Source: Acidobacteriota bacterium (lineage in GTDB: Bacteria > Acidobacteriota > Vicinamibacteria > Fen-336). Taken from it: 35,410 nt of DNA. Numbering within the stretch: the stretch's first letter is position 1; the number at the start of each line of letters is the position of its first letter. The position numbers and the translations under genes were made by a program. This document shows positions 23,157-31,313 of this stretch, piece after piece. Where the stretch lies: the NCBI GenBank assembly GCA_003222275.1, contig QHVJ01000084.1, positions 1 to 35,410 of the forward strand, given 5' to 3'. Below the pieces are notes generated by a model. That model was given only the letters and a program-made list of their open reading frames with translations, was not told where the DNA came from and ran no database searches.

Positions 23157-24391
23157 GTTGCCTTTTCCGCCCCCGCCGAACGCTGGCGGAGCCAGGCGAC
23201 GAGCGCGACCCCGAGGCACGGCCCGTACTCCAGGGCCCGCACCCAACCCCTGACCTGCCAGCGCTGGCCCGAGAGCCAATCCGGGTACACGAGGTAGGCG
23301 AGCTGCACCGTGCCCGTGAAGAGGAGCGCGGCCGGCGCGTCCCGCAGAACGAGGAAGGGGAGAAACCACAACGCGTACCACGGCAGCACGTTCGGGGCGA
23401 GGAGGACCGATGCCGCGACGACCGTCAAGGCGGCCGCGACGGGCTCGGCCTTCCGGCCGGCGAGAGCGAACGCGAGCGCGCCGAGCAGCGCGCCGGCCAG
23501 CCTCACGCCTCCTTCGTGGCCCCCGGCCATCGCTGCCAACGGGTCGAAGAGCGTCTCGTTGAAGAGCCAATATCGCCCGTACTTCCCCAGGCTCATCCAG
23601 AGTCCCGGTCCCGCCGCCGCGTAGGGGACCAGCAGCAGCAGCGCGAGGTCGAGCGCGGCCACCACGTGCCACCAGCGGTAGCGGCGCAGCCAGGACGCGG
23701 CGACGAGCGCGGGCAGGAACTTCGTCTGCGCCCCGAGCGACGCGGCGAGGGCGGAGCCGAGGCGGTTGCCGCGGTCGAGGGCGGCGAGCGAGGCCGTGAG
23801 GAGGAGCGCGCCCACGGCGTCGTTGTGCCCGCTGCCCGCGACCTCCACCAGCGCGAGCGGGCTCCAGGCGAGGATCAGCAGCCGCTCGCGCGGGAGGCCA
23901 CGCCGCCGGACCATCCGCGCCAGCAGCGCCAGCAGCGCCAGCTCGCACGCGACGACGAAGGCCTTCATGGCCGCCACCGAATCGTGGAGGCCCACGACCA
24001 GCCGGCACGCCAGCTCCCACAGCGGCGGGTAGACCGCGGTGTATTCCCGGTGCGTGACCCCGCGCCAGACGCCGTCACGCAGGCCCTCCCACCGCGCCGA
24101 CTCGGGCCGGTCGTCCCAGGCGTAGGGGTTGCCGCCCTGGACCTGCACCCGGCCCTCCCACACGTAGCGGAACACGTCGTCGGAGAGGAGAGGAAAGGCG
24201 GGGATGAGGGCCAGCCGCCAGAGCACGGCCATCGCCATCGCCGCCCGCAGGCCGCGGGCCGAGATCCCCTGCGCGGCGTGCAGCGCGACGAGGTAGGCGC
24301 CGAAAGCCAGGCCGAACAGAACCAGGTGCGAGCCGACGCGGCCCCGCTGATCGCCCTGCACGGCCCACGCGATCACGCAGGCCGTGAGCAC
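23138..24391 (-). CDS. GT-C superfamily glycosyltransferase (mannosyltransferase-like), integral membrane
   Basis: The product has about ten membrane segments. The loop FPLLSDDVFRYVWEGRVQVQGGNPYAWDD carries the acidic pair of GT-C enzymes, and REYTAVYPPLWELACRLV is like bacterial polyprenyl-phosphate mannosyl- or glucosyltransferases (GT87-like). The start is uncertain. GTG at 24391 (417 residues) comes just after the first hydrophobic residues. A CTG at 24415 would overlap the stop of the 49-residue gene (CTGA) and add eight residues. It should use a lipid-linked sugar donor, plausibly made by the GT2 gene at 24721-25407. Confidence 0.85.
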   Translation of the reverse strand: MLTACVIAWAVQGDQRGRVGSHLVLFGLAFGAYLVALHAAQGISARGLRAAMAMAVLWRLALIPAFPLLSDDVFRYVWEGRVQVQGGNPYAWDDRPESARWEGLRDGVWRGVTHREYTAVYPPLWELACRLVVGLHDSVAAMKAFVVACELALLALLARMVRRRGLPRERLLILAWSPLALVEVAGSGHNDAVGALLLTASLAALDRGNRLGSALAASLGAQTKFLPALVAASWLRRYRWWHVVAALDLALLLLVPYAAAGPGLWMSLGKYGRYWLFNETLFDPLAAMAGGHEGGVRLAGALLGALAFALAGRKAEPVAAALTVVAASVLLAPNVLPWYALWFLPFLVLRDAPAALLFTGTVQLAYLVYPDWLSGQRWQVRGWVRALEYGPCLGVALVAWLRQRSAGAEKATWAATS

Positions 24392-24411
24392 GGCCGCGCT
24401 GGCGGCCAGGC

Positions 24412-24561
24412 TCAGTGGCGCTTGAAGTACTGCACCGCCCGCTCGTGGGCCTTCGCGGCCGTCAGGCTCGCGAAGGTGCCGAGGTTCTTCCGCCGGCCCG
24501 TCCGTGGATCCTTCTTCCGCGAGTACAGCCGGTACTTCCCCGACGACAATTTCCTGATCAT
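24412..24561 (-). CDS. 49-residue basic protein of unknown function
   Basis: A short frame from ATG 24561 to TGA 24412, read codon by codon. The product begins MIRKLSSGKYRLYSRKKD, continues with PRTGRRKNLGTFASLTAAK and ends HERAVQYFKRH. It is strongly basic. The predicted pattern is two or three short strands then a helix, like an arm-type or AP2-like DNA-binding module; near-identical small proteins are familiar from other bacterial genomes. A GGTGA-type ribosome-binding site lies about five bases before the ATG. It ends 20 bases before the annotated GT-C start, so the two are likely co-transcribed. Confidence 0.8.
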   Translation of the reverse strand: MIRKLSSGKYRLYSRKKDPRTGRRKNLGTFASLTAAKAHERAVQYFKRH

Positions 24562-24662
24562 CGATTTCACCCAGTGAATCCCGCTTTGTGCGAGTCAAGA
24601 GGCGGCCTGCCGGATGCGACGCTCGCCCGTCGCGTCGTTCACCCGGGGTTGCCGCTCGTCTC

Positions 24663-24668
24663 ATTATC
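24663..24668 (-). promoter_or_regulatory. possible -10 box in the 24562-24720 gap
   Basis: On the minus strand GATAAT lies in an AT-rich patch (ATGATAATGA) about 100 bases before the 49-residue gene. No -35 box is seen. The patch also faintly resembles half of a Fur box, but only about 10 of 19 positions match. Confidence 0.25.
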
Positions 24669-24707
24669 ATTCGACATCGCGGCCCCCGGGCCCTTGCGGG
24701 CGCTCCA

Positions 24708-24722
24708 AGGAGATTGTCTCCT
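24708..24722 (-). other. small hairpin at the GT2 stop codon
   Basis: AGGAGA and TCTCCT flank three bases and include the first two stop-codon bases of the GT2 gene. No T-run follows, so intrinsic termination is doubtful. Confidence 0.3.
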
Positions 24723-25407
24723 AGCCCGGGCCCATGAAGGCGTGGCGCGCGATCGTGCCCAGGATCTTGGCCCCTGCCCGCACGCTCCCCGAGAGCGTCC
24801 CGCTCACCTTGCTGCGGCCGATCCGCGGCCGATAGTCCACCGGGACCTCGCGCACGCGCAGCCCGTGTCGGCGCGCCTTCACCTGCATCTCGACCGTCCA
24901 GCCGAAGTCGCGGTCGCGCATGTCGAGCCCGCGCAGCGCGGAGGCGGTGATGGCACGGAACGGGCCGAGGTCCGTGGCCTCGGTTCCGATGAGCCGGTTC
25001 ATGAGCGCCACGCACAGCCTCGTGCCCACGACCGCGTGCCACGGATGCGCGCCGGCGGCCGGACGGCCCAGGCGCCGGGAGCCCACGACGAGGTCGGCCT
25101 CGCCGGAGAGGATCGGCGCGAGCAGCGCGGGGAGCTGCTCGGGGTAATCGCTGTGGTCGCCGTCGAGGAAGGCGTAGACGTCGGCGTCGGGCGCCGCCGC
25201 GATGCCCGCCAGGCACGCCTGCCCGTAACCGCGGCGCGGCTCGCGCACCACGCGCGCCCCCGCCGCTTGCGCCCGGACCGCGGTGCGGTCGCGCGAGCCG
25301 TTGTCGACCACGATCACCTCGTCGGCGACGGGCGGAACCTCGGCCACGACGCGCCCGATGGCCTCCTCCTCGTCCACGGCGGGAATCACGACCACCACCC
25401 GCGGCAT
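24721..25407 (-). CDS. GT2 glycosyltransferase, dolichyl-phosphate-mannose-synthase-like
   Basis: ATG at 25407 is preceded by GGAGG on the minus strand. The 228-residue product is a soluble GT-A fold. VVVIPAVDEEEAIGRVV is the N-terminal nucleotide-binding segment. EVIVVDNGSRDRT and the DxD-type metal site in YAFLDGDHSDYPEQL follow, then the family block GTEATDLGPFRAI and DFGWTVEMQ. No C-terminal membrane helix is visible. It probably transfers a sugar from a nucleotide donor to polyprenyl phosphate, supplying the GT-C enzyme downstream. It is divergent from the porin-like gene. Confidence 0.92.
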   Translation of the reverse strand: MPRVVVVIPAVDEEEAIGRVVAEVPPVADEVIVVDNGSRDRTAVRAQAAGARVVREPRRGYGQACLAGIAAAPDADVYAFLDGDHSDYPEQLPALLAPILSGEADLVVGSRRLGRPAAGAHPWHAVVGTRLCVALMNRLIGTEATDLGPFRAITASALRGLDMRDRDFGWTVEMQVKARRHGLRVREVPVDYRPRIGRSKVSGTLSGSVRAGAKILGTIARHAFMGPG

Positions 25408-25432
25408 CCCCGAGCCTCCTCTGGAATGGTAT

Positions 25433-25438
25433 TAGAAT
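25433..25438 (+). promoter_or_regulatory. candidate -10 box of the porin-like gene
   Basis: TAGAAT lies 10 bases before ATG 25449, predicting a leader of about four bases. This agrees with the absence of a ribosome-binding site and with other short-leader genes in the window. Confidence 0.4.
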
Positions 25439-25448
25439 CGCTCTTCGC

Positions 25449-26585
25449 ATGCGACGCGGAACCATCGGGTTGCTCCTCATCCTCGCCGCCGCCCGCGCCG
25501 CCGCCCAGGAACCCGCGCCCCTGTTCCAGCCCGAGAAGCAGTACAGCTTCAAGCTCAAGCTCGACGCTCTGTGGCGGGAGGAGTGGACGGCGGACATCTT
25601 CGACGCCGCCGGACGCTTCCGCAACGAGGACCGCTGGCGGCTGCGCGCGCTGCCCCGCGTGGAGATCGGCCTCGACAAGGTGACGCTGGGCGTTGGCGGG
25701 GACTTCAACTGGAGCAGCGACAAGAACTACCTGCCCTCCCAGGCGATCATCCGCGACAACTACCGCTCGCGCGACGCCCGCGTCGACCTCGCCTTCGCGC
25801 GCTGGCAGGTGAGCAACGGGGTGCGCCTGGAGGGCGGCCGCTTCGAGATGCCGGGGGCGCTGACCGAGATGCTGTGGGACCGCGACCTGCGGCCGCAGGG
25901 GGGCGCCCTCACGCTGGAGGCGCGCGACGAGGGCGCCCGCCCGCGCCTGGGCCTCACGCTCCTGGCCGCGCGCGGCAGCCACGTCTTCGACGATGGCGGC
26001 GTGGGGCTGCTCCTCGCCTCGGGGGCGGGTTTCTTCGGCGCGGGCGAGCACGGGCGCGTCGAGCTGCGGGGATCGTTCCTCAAGTTCACCGGGGTCGAGA
26101 AGCTGGAGCCGCGCATCCGCCGCCAGAACAGCCGCCTCGGCGGCCTGGTCTTCCAGGACTACGACGTGCTCGACGCGATCGCGCGCTTCCGCCGCGACGG
26201 CGCTGTGCCGCTGCAGGTCGTGGCCGACCTGAGCTGGAACTTCGGGGCCGGCAAGACCGCGCGCGCCGCCGGCGAGGCCCCCCGGAAGAACCGGCGGGGG
26301 CTCTGGCTGGCCGCCGTGCTCGGCTCGACGCGAACGGCGCGGTTCCGCGGCGAGTACACGTTCGCGCGAGTGGACAAGGACGCGACGGTGGCCGCCTACG
26401 CGACCGACGACTTCTTCTGGTCCACGGGCTGGCTCGGCCACCGCGGCGACCTCGGCATCAAGGTCACCGACAACATCGCATTCCACATGGTCGGCCAGCT
26501 CCAGCGCTTCAAGGACAGCGCGCGGATCGAGGAGCGGGACCACTGGGTCAAGCGGTACCGCTACGAGATCCGCCTGAGCTACTAG
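25449..26585 (+). CDS. porin-like outer-membrane beta-barrel protein
   Basis: ATG at 25449 gives 378 residues with a signal peptide ending near RAAAQ (about 20). The mature protein is rich in charged amphipathic strands with aromatic girdles (YSFKLKLDALWREEW, DARVDLAFARWQVSNGVRLEGGRF) and ends RYEIRLSY, an aromatic C-terminus as in BAM substrates. The long central segment with alternating Arg and Asp suggests a 14- to 16-stranded barrel of the putative-porin type. Substrate unknown. It converges with the DUF3352-like gene after 16 bases. Confidence 0.75.
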   Translation: MRRGTIGLLLILAAARAAAQEPAPLFQPEKQYSFKLKLDALWREEWTADIFDAAGRFRNEDRWRLRALPRVEIGLDKVTLGVGGDFNWSSDKNYLPSQAIIRDNYRSRDARVDLAFARWQVSNGVRLEGGRFEMPGALTEMLWDRDLRPQGGALTLEARDEGARPRLGLTLLAARGSHVFDDGGVGLLLASGAGFFGAGEHGRVELRGSFLKFTGVEKLEPRIRRQNSRLGGLVFQDYDVLDAIARFRRDGAVPLQVVADLSWNFGAGKTARAAGEAPRKNRRGLWLAAVLGSTRTARFRGEYTFARVDKDATVAAYATDDFFWSTGWLGHRGDLGIKVTDNIAFHMVGQLQRFKDSARIEERDHWVKRYRYEIRLSY

Positions 26586-26601
26586 AGCCCGTCGGGGAGT
26601 G

Positions 26602-27615
26602 CTAGCGGCTCTCGGGCGCTCCGTTGGCGGCCATCGGCCGCTTGCCCGAGAGGGAATCGATCAGCTCGTAGGGCACGCGCAGGTTGACGTGGACCCGCGC
26701 GGCGTCGGTGGTGACGCTCACCGCCGAGGCCAGCTCCTTCAGCTCGGGCCTCTGGCTGGCTTGCAGGCTCGCCAGCGCCACGAAGCCGCGCACGATGTCG
26801 GCCAGGTTCTGGGCCGCCTTGCCGTCCACGGCCTCGCCCGTCAGCTCGACCGCTACCATGGGGTCGAGATCGCCGGTCACGACGACGCTCTTGACGGGAG
26901 GCAGGGAGATGGCTCCCTGGCCCGTCGCGCCGGGGATGCTGAGCGGCAGGCGGGAAAGGACGCTCTGGTCTCCGACCGCCCAGAACGTCGACCCCGGCTT
27001 GACGCTCTCGAGGAGGGCGACGAGCGCCGCGTTGGATCGCATGGGCGCCTTGCCTCCGGCGTAGTTCGTGATCGTCGCCTCGACGCTCTCCCGGGGGCCG
27101 AGCACGAGGGTGTCGTCGTCGAGGAACGCCGCCGCCCCCGTCTTCTTGCCCACCTCCTCGCGGAAGAGGTACACGGTCGTGCCTTCGTGGCTCTTGGACG
27201 TCACGCCCTTGGTCTCGGTCTCGATCGCCCGCGACAGCTTGGTGCGGTCGAAGCGGCCGCTGACGAGCAGCACGCCGCCCTCCGGCCCCTTCTCCACTCC
27301 GCGGCCGGCGAAGAGGATGCGGTCGACGTCGCGCTCGGGGTTGAGCCCCGTCTTCTCCTCCAGTTCGGTGAATCCCGGGGGGCGGCCCTGGCCCTGGCGG
27401 TCCTTGCCGAAGCGCTGGTAGAAGGGGCTGGCGACGAAGCGGTGCACGTCGAAGCCCATCACGAACTGGGTGTCGCCGGGCAGGGCCAGACCCTCCGCCG
27501 GCAGCGGCCCCACGGCGGCGCGGGCCGGGTCGAAGTACAGGGCGCCCAAGGCGCCCACCACTCCCACGCCGACCACGATCAGGGCGGAGAGGACGACGAG
27601 ACGGCTGCGTGTCAT
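26602..27615 (-). CDS. membrane-anchored extracytoplasmic protein, DUF3352-like
   Basis: ATG at 27615 is preceded by GGAGG at a five-base distance. The 337-residue product has one N-terminal membrane segment (LVVLSALIVVGVGVVGALGAL), then a globular exported region. Phrases such as LPGDTQFVMGFDVHRFVASPFYQRF, GVLLVSGRFDRTKLSRAI and LDDDTLVLGPRESVEATI resemble DUF3352-type proteins, but the match is from memory. No catalytic motif is seen. It is the last gene of the ABC transporter operon, 28 bases after the permease, so a role beside the exporter is likely. Confidence 0.7.
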   Translation of the reverse strand: MTRSRLVVLSALIVVGVGVVGALGALYFDPARAAVGPLPAEGLALPGDTQFVMGFDVHRFVASPFYQRFGKDRQGQGRPPGFTELEEKTGLNPERDVDRILFAGRGVEKGPEGGVLLVSGRFDRTKLSRAIETETKGVTSKSHEGTTVYLFREEVGKKTGAAAFLDDDTLVLGPRESVEATITNYAGGKAPMRSNAALVALLESVKPGSTFWAVGDQSVLSRLPLSIPGATGQGAISLPPVKSVVVTGDLDPMVAVELTGEAVDGKAAQNLADIVRGFVALASLQASQRPELKELASAVSVTTDAARVHVNLRVPYELIDSLSGKRPMAANGAPESR

Positions 27616-27643
27616 GTGCGCCTCCGGGGGGCCAATTGAAGGC

Positions 27644-28450
27644 CTATTGGTCCATAACGTATTCGCGAGTCGAAAAGATCCAGGCCGCCGCGGCCAGGCA
27701 TACGATTATCGCCCCTGCCAGCACTTCCAGGCACAGGGCGGCGGGCAGGACCTGGCCGAAGATCTCCGAGATGCCCTCCTCGGCCGGGCGGTGCCGGACG
27801 AGGGAGCGCAGATAGGCGGTGAGGGTGAACCGGGGCAGGTATCCGGGCAGGTTGGCGATCAGCTCCCATACGAAGAGGAACAACAGCCCCGGGATCACTG
27901 GCCGCTTGAGGAGCACCCCCAGCAGGGTGAACAGGGCGCCGTAGGCCAGCAGGGCCAGGGCCAGGACGCCCAGGTCCCGCAGGAGGTCGGGCACCGCGCC
28001 TCCGAGGCCGACGCGGCCGCGCGAGGTCAAGAGAATGAAGAACGTCACGACCACCGCGGGCAGGGCCAGGCTCAGGGTCGTGGCGACGTAGGCGGCGAAC
28101 TTGCCGGCCAGGATCGCTTCCCGGCGCACGGGCCGCGTGAGCAGGTACGTGAGCGTCTTTCCCTCCACCTCGTCGGCGATGAGGGCGCTCGCGTAGAACA
28201 GGGCCGCCAGCGGCAGCACGTTGCGCAGGTAGTAGAACACGACGACGGCGCCGTACAGGTCGAAGGGGGTGACGCGCGGCGGTATGTGGGCCGCCAGCAC
28301 CACTCGGTACACGATGGCGAAGACGATCGGCAACCCGAGGAGAACCGCCATGAGGAGGCTCCGCCGGCTCCACACCATGCCTTCCAGGGCGAGGTCGAAC
28401 ACCGCCCGGGAGGCGCGTGCGAACGGCACCGGCCGCGACGTGTCCCTCAT
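27644..28450 (-). CDS. ABC-2 type transporter permease (second pair)
   Basis: ATG at 28450 overlaps the ATPase stop (ATGA). The 268-residue product has six predicted membrane helices (SLLMAVLLGLPIVFAIVYRVV, DLYGAVVVFYYLRNVLPLAALFYASALI, AAYVATTLSLALPAVVVTFFIL, LLRDLGVLALALLAYGALFTLLGVLL, VIPGLLFLFVWELIANL, LCLEVLAGAIIVCLAAAAWIF). The cytosolic DEVEGKTLTYLLTRPVRR segment is the ABC-2 coupling loop. It pairs with the ATPase at 28447-29367. The exported substrate is unknown. Confidence 0.9.
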   Translation of the reverse strand: MRDTSRPVPFARASRAVFDLALEGMVWSRRSLLMAVLLGLPIVFAIVYRVVLAAHIPPRVTPFDLYGAVVVFYYLRNVLPLAALFYASALIADEVEGKTLTYLLTRPVRREAILAGKFAAYVATTLSLALPAVVVTFFILLTSRGRVGLGGAVPDLLRDLGVLALALLAYGALFTLLGVLLKRPVIPGLLFLFVWELIANLPGYLPRFTLTAYLRSLVRHRPAEEGISEIFGQVLPAALCLEVLAGAIIVCLAAAAWIFSTREYVMDQ

Positions 28451-29367
28451 CCGGCCACCAGGTAGCGGAAGACCGATTCCAGGTTCTCGTCGGGCGAGTA
28501 CATCTCGCTCACCCCGGCTTCCTCGGCGGCGGCGGCGAGGTTGCCGTAGAGCTCGTCGGGCCTGGCGGTCTGCACCGTCAGCCATTCGCCTTCGGCCCCG
28601 AAGGTCAGGGAGATCACGTGCGGCAGGCCCACCACCGCCCGCGCGAGGGCCCGCGTGTCGCGGGCGCGCAGGGCCACCGTGTGCGGGTGCTCGTCCATGA
28701 GGTCGCGGATCTCCCGCACGTCGCCCTCGGCCAGGATCCGGCCGTTGTGGATGAGGAGCACGCGGCGGGTCATCGCTTCCACCTCGTGCAGGATGTGGCT
28801 GGAGACGACGACCGTGCGGCCGGCGCGCCCCAGGCGCCGCACGAGATCGACGATGTGCCGCCGGTTCACCGGGTCCATTCCGGACACGGGCTCGTCGAGC
28901 AGGAGCACCTCGGGGTCGTGGGCGAGCGTCTGGGCCAGCTTCACGCGCTGGCGCATCCCCTTGCTGTAGCCTCCGATCTTCCGGTCCTTGGCGTCGAGGA
29001 GCGCGACCTCGTGCAGCGCGTTCTCCGCCCGCTGCCGGCATTCCGCCTCGTCGTACCCGGTGAGGCGGAGGAGCCCGATCAGGAACTGCAGCCCGGTGAG
29101 CTGCTCCCAGAAAGCGTCGGCTTCGGGGCACAGGCCGACGCGGTGGAACAGCTCCGGCGAGCCCCACGCGGGCTTGCCCAGCATCTTCACCTCACCCTGG
29201 CTGGGGGCGAGCTGGCCCGCGGCCAGCTTGAGAAAGGTCGACTTGCCGGCGCCGTTCGGCCCGAGCAGCCCGGTCACTCCGGGGCCGATCGCGGTGGTCA
29301 CGTCGTTGAGCGCGATCACCTGGCCGTACCAGCGCGAGGCGCGGACGAACTCGAGGGTGGCCGTCAC
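28447..29367 (-). CDS. ABC transporter ATP-binding protein (second pair)
   Basis: GTG at 29367 overlaps the preceding permease stop (GTGA). The 306-residue product has Walker A GPNGAGKST, signature YSKGMRQRV, Walker B LLLDEPVSGMDP and the H-loop in VVVSSHILHEVE. The C-terminal 80 residues (HPHTVALRARDTRALARAVVG) form the accessory domain common in ABC-2 exporters of the CcmA/NatA type. It drives the permease encoded immediately downstream. Confidence 0.95.
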   Translation of the reverse strand: MTATLEFVRASRWYGQVIALNDVTTAIGPGVTGLLGPNGAGKSTFLKLAAGQLAPSQGEVKMLGKPAWGSPELFHRVGLCPEADAFWEQLTGLQFLIGLLRLTGYDEAECRQRAENALHEVALLDAKDRKIGGYSKGMRQRVKLAQTLAHDPEVLLLDEPVSGMDPVNRRHIVDLVRRLGRAGRTVVVSSHILHEVEAMTRRVLLIHNGRILAEGDVREIRDLMDEHPHTVALRARDTRALARAVVGLPHVISLTFGAEGEWLTVQTARPDELYGNLAAAAEEAGVSEMYSPDENLESVFRYLVAG

Positions 29368-30209
29368 TGCACGATCTCCACCGCTCGGACGCGGGCGCGC
29401 AGCACGAGAAGGCAGCCCACGGCCACCGCGGCCAGCATGGCGGCGGGAAGGGTCCACGGCAGCGTGAAGGCCCGGTTGGTGAGACCGAAGAGCGCCACCG
29501 CCAGCGACTGGAGACTGGCTTGGAACGAGATGAGGGCCGTCTCCGGACGATGATAGAGGGCGCGCAGGATGTTCCTCACGACCTCCAGGCCGAAGACGAG
29601 GCCGAAGAAGCTCAGGCCGGCGACGCGCGCGCTGCGGGACAGCGACGAGACGGCGAGCGCGATCAGGCTCATGACCAGGGACACGACGAGCGAATAGAGG
29701 ACCACGGCCGGTCCCAGCCACGCGAGGCTCCATGTCCAGAACTGGTCCGGAGCGAGGGCGAGCGCGATCAGGTAGAGGAGCACACCCGGGAGCAGTGTGA
29801 CCGACAGGTTCAACGCGAGGAGCACCCCGAGCTTGCCGATGACGTAGTCCCGCCGGGTGAGCGGGCGCGAGAGGTAGACGAGGATCGCGCCCGTGCGCAG
29901 GTCGTTGGCGATGAGACCCGCGCCCCCGAAGATCGTGACGAACATCGAGAAGACGGTCTGCTGGACGAGGAAGTCCCCGAAGAGCCGTCCGTCGACGGGA
30001 AGGATCCGGTTCGCCTCCGGGAACCTCGTGACCACGTAGACCTGGATCACGCGGGCCACGAAGGGGAGCCAGGCGAGCACGAGCAGGGCCAGGAACGCCC
30101 GCCGGGCCAGGATGAGCCGCAGCGCCTCGCGCGTGATCGGCCAGAACCGCACGCGCCGGAGGGCCCCGCGCGCCTCGTGGCGCCGATAAGTCTGCTCGTA
30201 GATCGGCAA
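29364..30209 (-). CDS. ABC-2 type transporter permease (first pair)
   Basis: The TTG start at 30209 abuts the stop of the ATPase directly. The 281-residue product has six hydrophobic segments and a cytosolic amphipathic N-terminus (MPIYEQTYRRHEARG). The loop NDLRTGAILVYLSRPLTRRDYVIGKL corresponds to the DEVEGKT loop of the second permease, so the two are distant homologues. It pairs with the ATPase at 30210-31145. Confidence 0.9.
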   Translation of the reverse strand: MPIYEQTYRRHEARGALRRVRFWPITREALRLILARRAFLALLVLAWLPFVARVIQVYVVTRFPEANRILPVDGRLFGDFLVQQTVFSMFVTIFGGAGLIANDLRTGAILVYLSRPLTRRDYVIGKLGVLLALNLSVTLLPGVLLYLIALALAPDQFWTWSLAWLGPAVVLYSLVVSLVMSLIALAVSSLSRSARVAGLSFFGLVFGLEVVRNILRALYHRPETALISFQASLQSLAVALFGLTNRAFTLPWTLPAAMLAAVAVGCLLVLRARVRAVEIVQ

Positions 30210-31145
30210 CTAGCGGGTCACTTCCTCACCGAGCGCGCGCAGGAACACGTCCTCCAGCGTCTCCGCGCCCGGGCGCAGGTAGCGCACCTGGACTCCCGAC
30301 TCGCGCGCGGTGCGGAAGATCAGCTCGGGGCCGAAGCCGTCGCTCATGATCACGCGGTAGCCGTCCTCGCCCTCCCGCCACTCGCAGCCGTGGTCCTTGA
30401 GGTCGGTGAGGAAGGCGGTGGGATCGCCCTTCACCCGGACGTCGTAGACGGCGCGGCGCGGTCCGGTGAGGTCCGCGATGCGGCCGCTGGCCGCCACCCG
30501 GCCCTGGTTGAAGACGATGACGCTCTCGCACACGTGCTCGACGTCGCGCAGCAGGTGGGAGCAGAGGATCAGGCTCATCTGCCGCCGCTCCGAGATGTCG
30601 CGGATGAGCGCGAGCATCTCGTCGCGGCCGGCGGGATCGAGGCCGTTGGTCGGCTCGTCCAGCAGCAGCAGGTCGGGATCGTGGACGAGGGCCTGGGCCA
30701 GCTTCACGCGCTGCTTCATGCCCGTGGAGTAGGTGTCCACGGTGCGGTAGCGCGCCTCGCCGAGGCCCACGTAGTAGAGGACCTCGTGGGCACGGGAGAT
30801 GGCCTCGTCCCGAGGCAGGCCCGACAGCTCCCCGGCGAACGCCACGAACGCGGCGGCCGTCATCCCCGGCAGATGGCAGTCGACCTCCGGCATGTAGCCG
30901 ATCCGCCGGCGCACGTCCAGCGGCCTCTTCGTGGGATCCAGGCCGAAGGCGTTGATCATGCCGCGGTCGGGCTCGAGGAACCCCAGCAGCGTCTTGAGCA
31001 GCGTCGTCTTGCCGGCGCCGTTGGGTCCGAGCAGGCCGGTGGGCCCGGCCGGGAACGCACCGCTGACGCCGGAAAGGGCCTGGACGGGGCCATAGGACAC
31101 GACCAGGTCCTTGAACTCCACGAGCGGCGCTTCGTCCATCCCCAC
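30210..31145 (-). CDS. ABC transporter ATP-binding protein (first pair)
   Basis: Three possible starts follow one another: TTG 31148, GTG 31145 and ATG 31139. GTG 31145 has the best spacing to GAGAGG. The roughly 311-residue product has Walker A GPNGAGKTT, signature YSTGMKQRV, Walker B LLLLDEPTNGLDP and H-loop LILCSHLLRDVE, with a C-terminal accessory domain ending RALGEEVTR. It is the first gene of a five-gene operon (ATPase, permease, ATPase, permease, DUF3352-like) in which the first four are contiguous or overlapping. Confidence 0.95.
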   Translation of the reverse strand: MGMDEAPLVEFKDLVVSYGPVQALSGVSGAFPAGPTGLLGPNGAGKTTLLKTLLGFLEPDRGMINAFGLDPTKRPLDVRRRIGYMPEVDCHLPGMTAAAFVAFAGELSGLPRDEAISRAHEVLYYVGLGEARYRTVDTYSTGMKQRVKLAQALVHDPDLLLLDEPTNGLDPAGRDEMLALIRDISERRQMSLILCSHLLRDVEHVCESVIVFNQGRVAASGRIADLTGPRRAVYDVRVKGDPTAFLTDLKDHGCEWREGEDGYRVIMSDGFGPELIFRTARESGVQVRYLRPGAETLEDVFLRALGEEVTR

Positions 31146-31218
31146 CAAGGTCCTCTCATTCCTAAGTAACGAACTGCGAGCGGAGCGCGATTCACTCGCG
31201 CACAGCGAGCGGGGGGTC

Positions 31219-31245
31219 TGGGGGGCGCGCCGCTAGCGCCCCCCA
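31219..31245. repeat. G/C-rich inverted repeat, REP-like
   Basis: TGGGGGGCGC and GCGCCCCCCA form a perfect 10-bp stem with a 7-base loop in the intergenic DNA between the ABC operon and the divergent hydrolase gene. Another G6 run lies at 31211. No T-run follows on either strand. It resembles repetitive extragenic palindromes; only genome-wide copies would show that. Confidence 0.55.
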
Positions 31246-31301
31246 GCTCAACCCAAGTTCTGTCATTGTGTCAGAAAGGCGCCAGGACCGTCATCGAGGG
31301 G

Positions 31302-31307
31302 TATGCT
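31302..31307 (+). promoter_or_regulatory. candidate -10 box of the hydrolase gene
   Basis: TATGCT ends six bases before ATG 31314, so transcription would begin at the A of the start codon and the mRNA would be leaderless. No -35 box or ribosome-binding site is seen. Confidence 0.35.
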
Positions 31308-31313
31308 GGAAGC

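Noticed and set aside
24658-24680. Possible second Fur box (ATGATAATGA on the minus strand)
   Set aside because: Only about half of the 19 positions match and there is no dyad partner; better explained as a -10 region.
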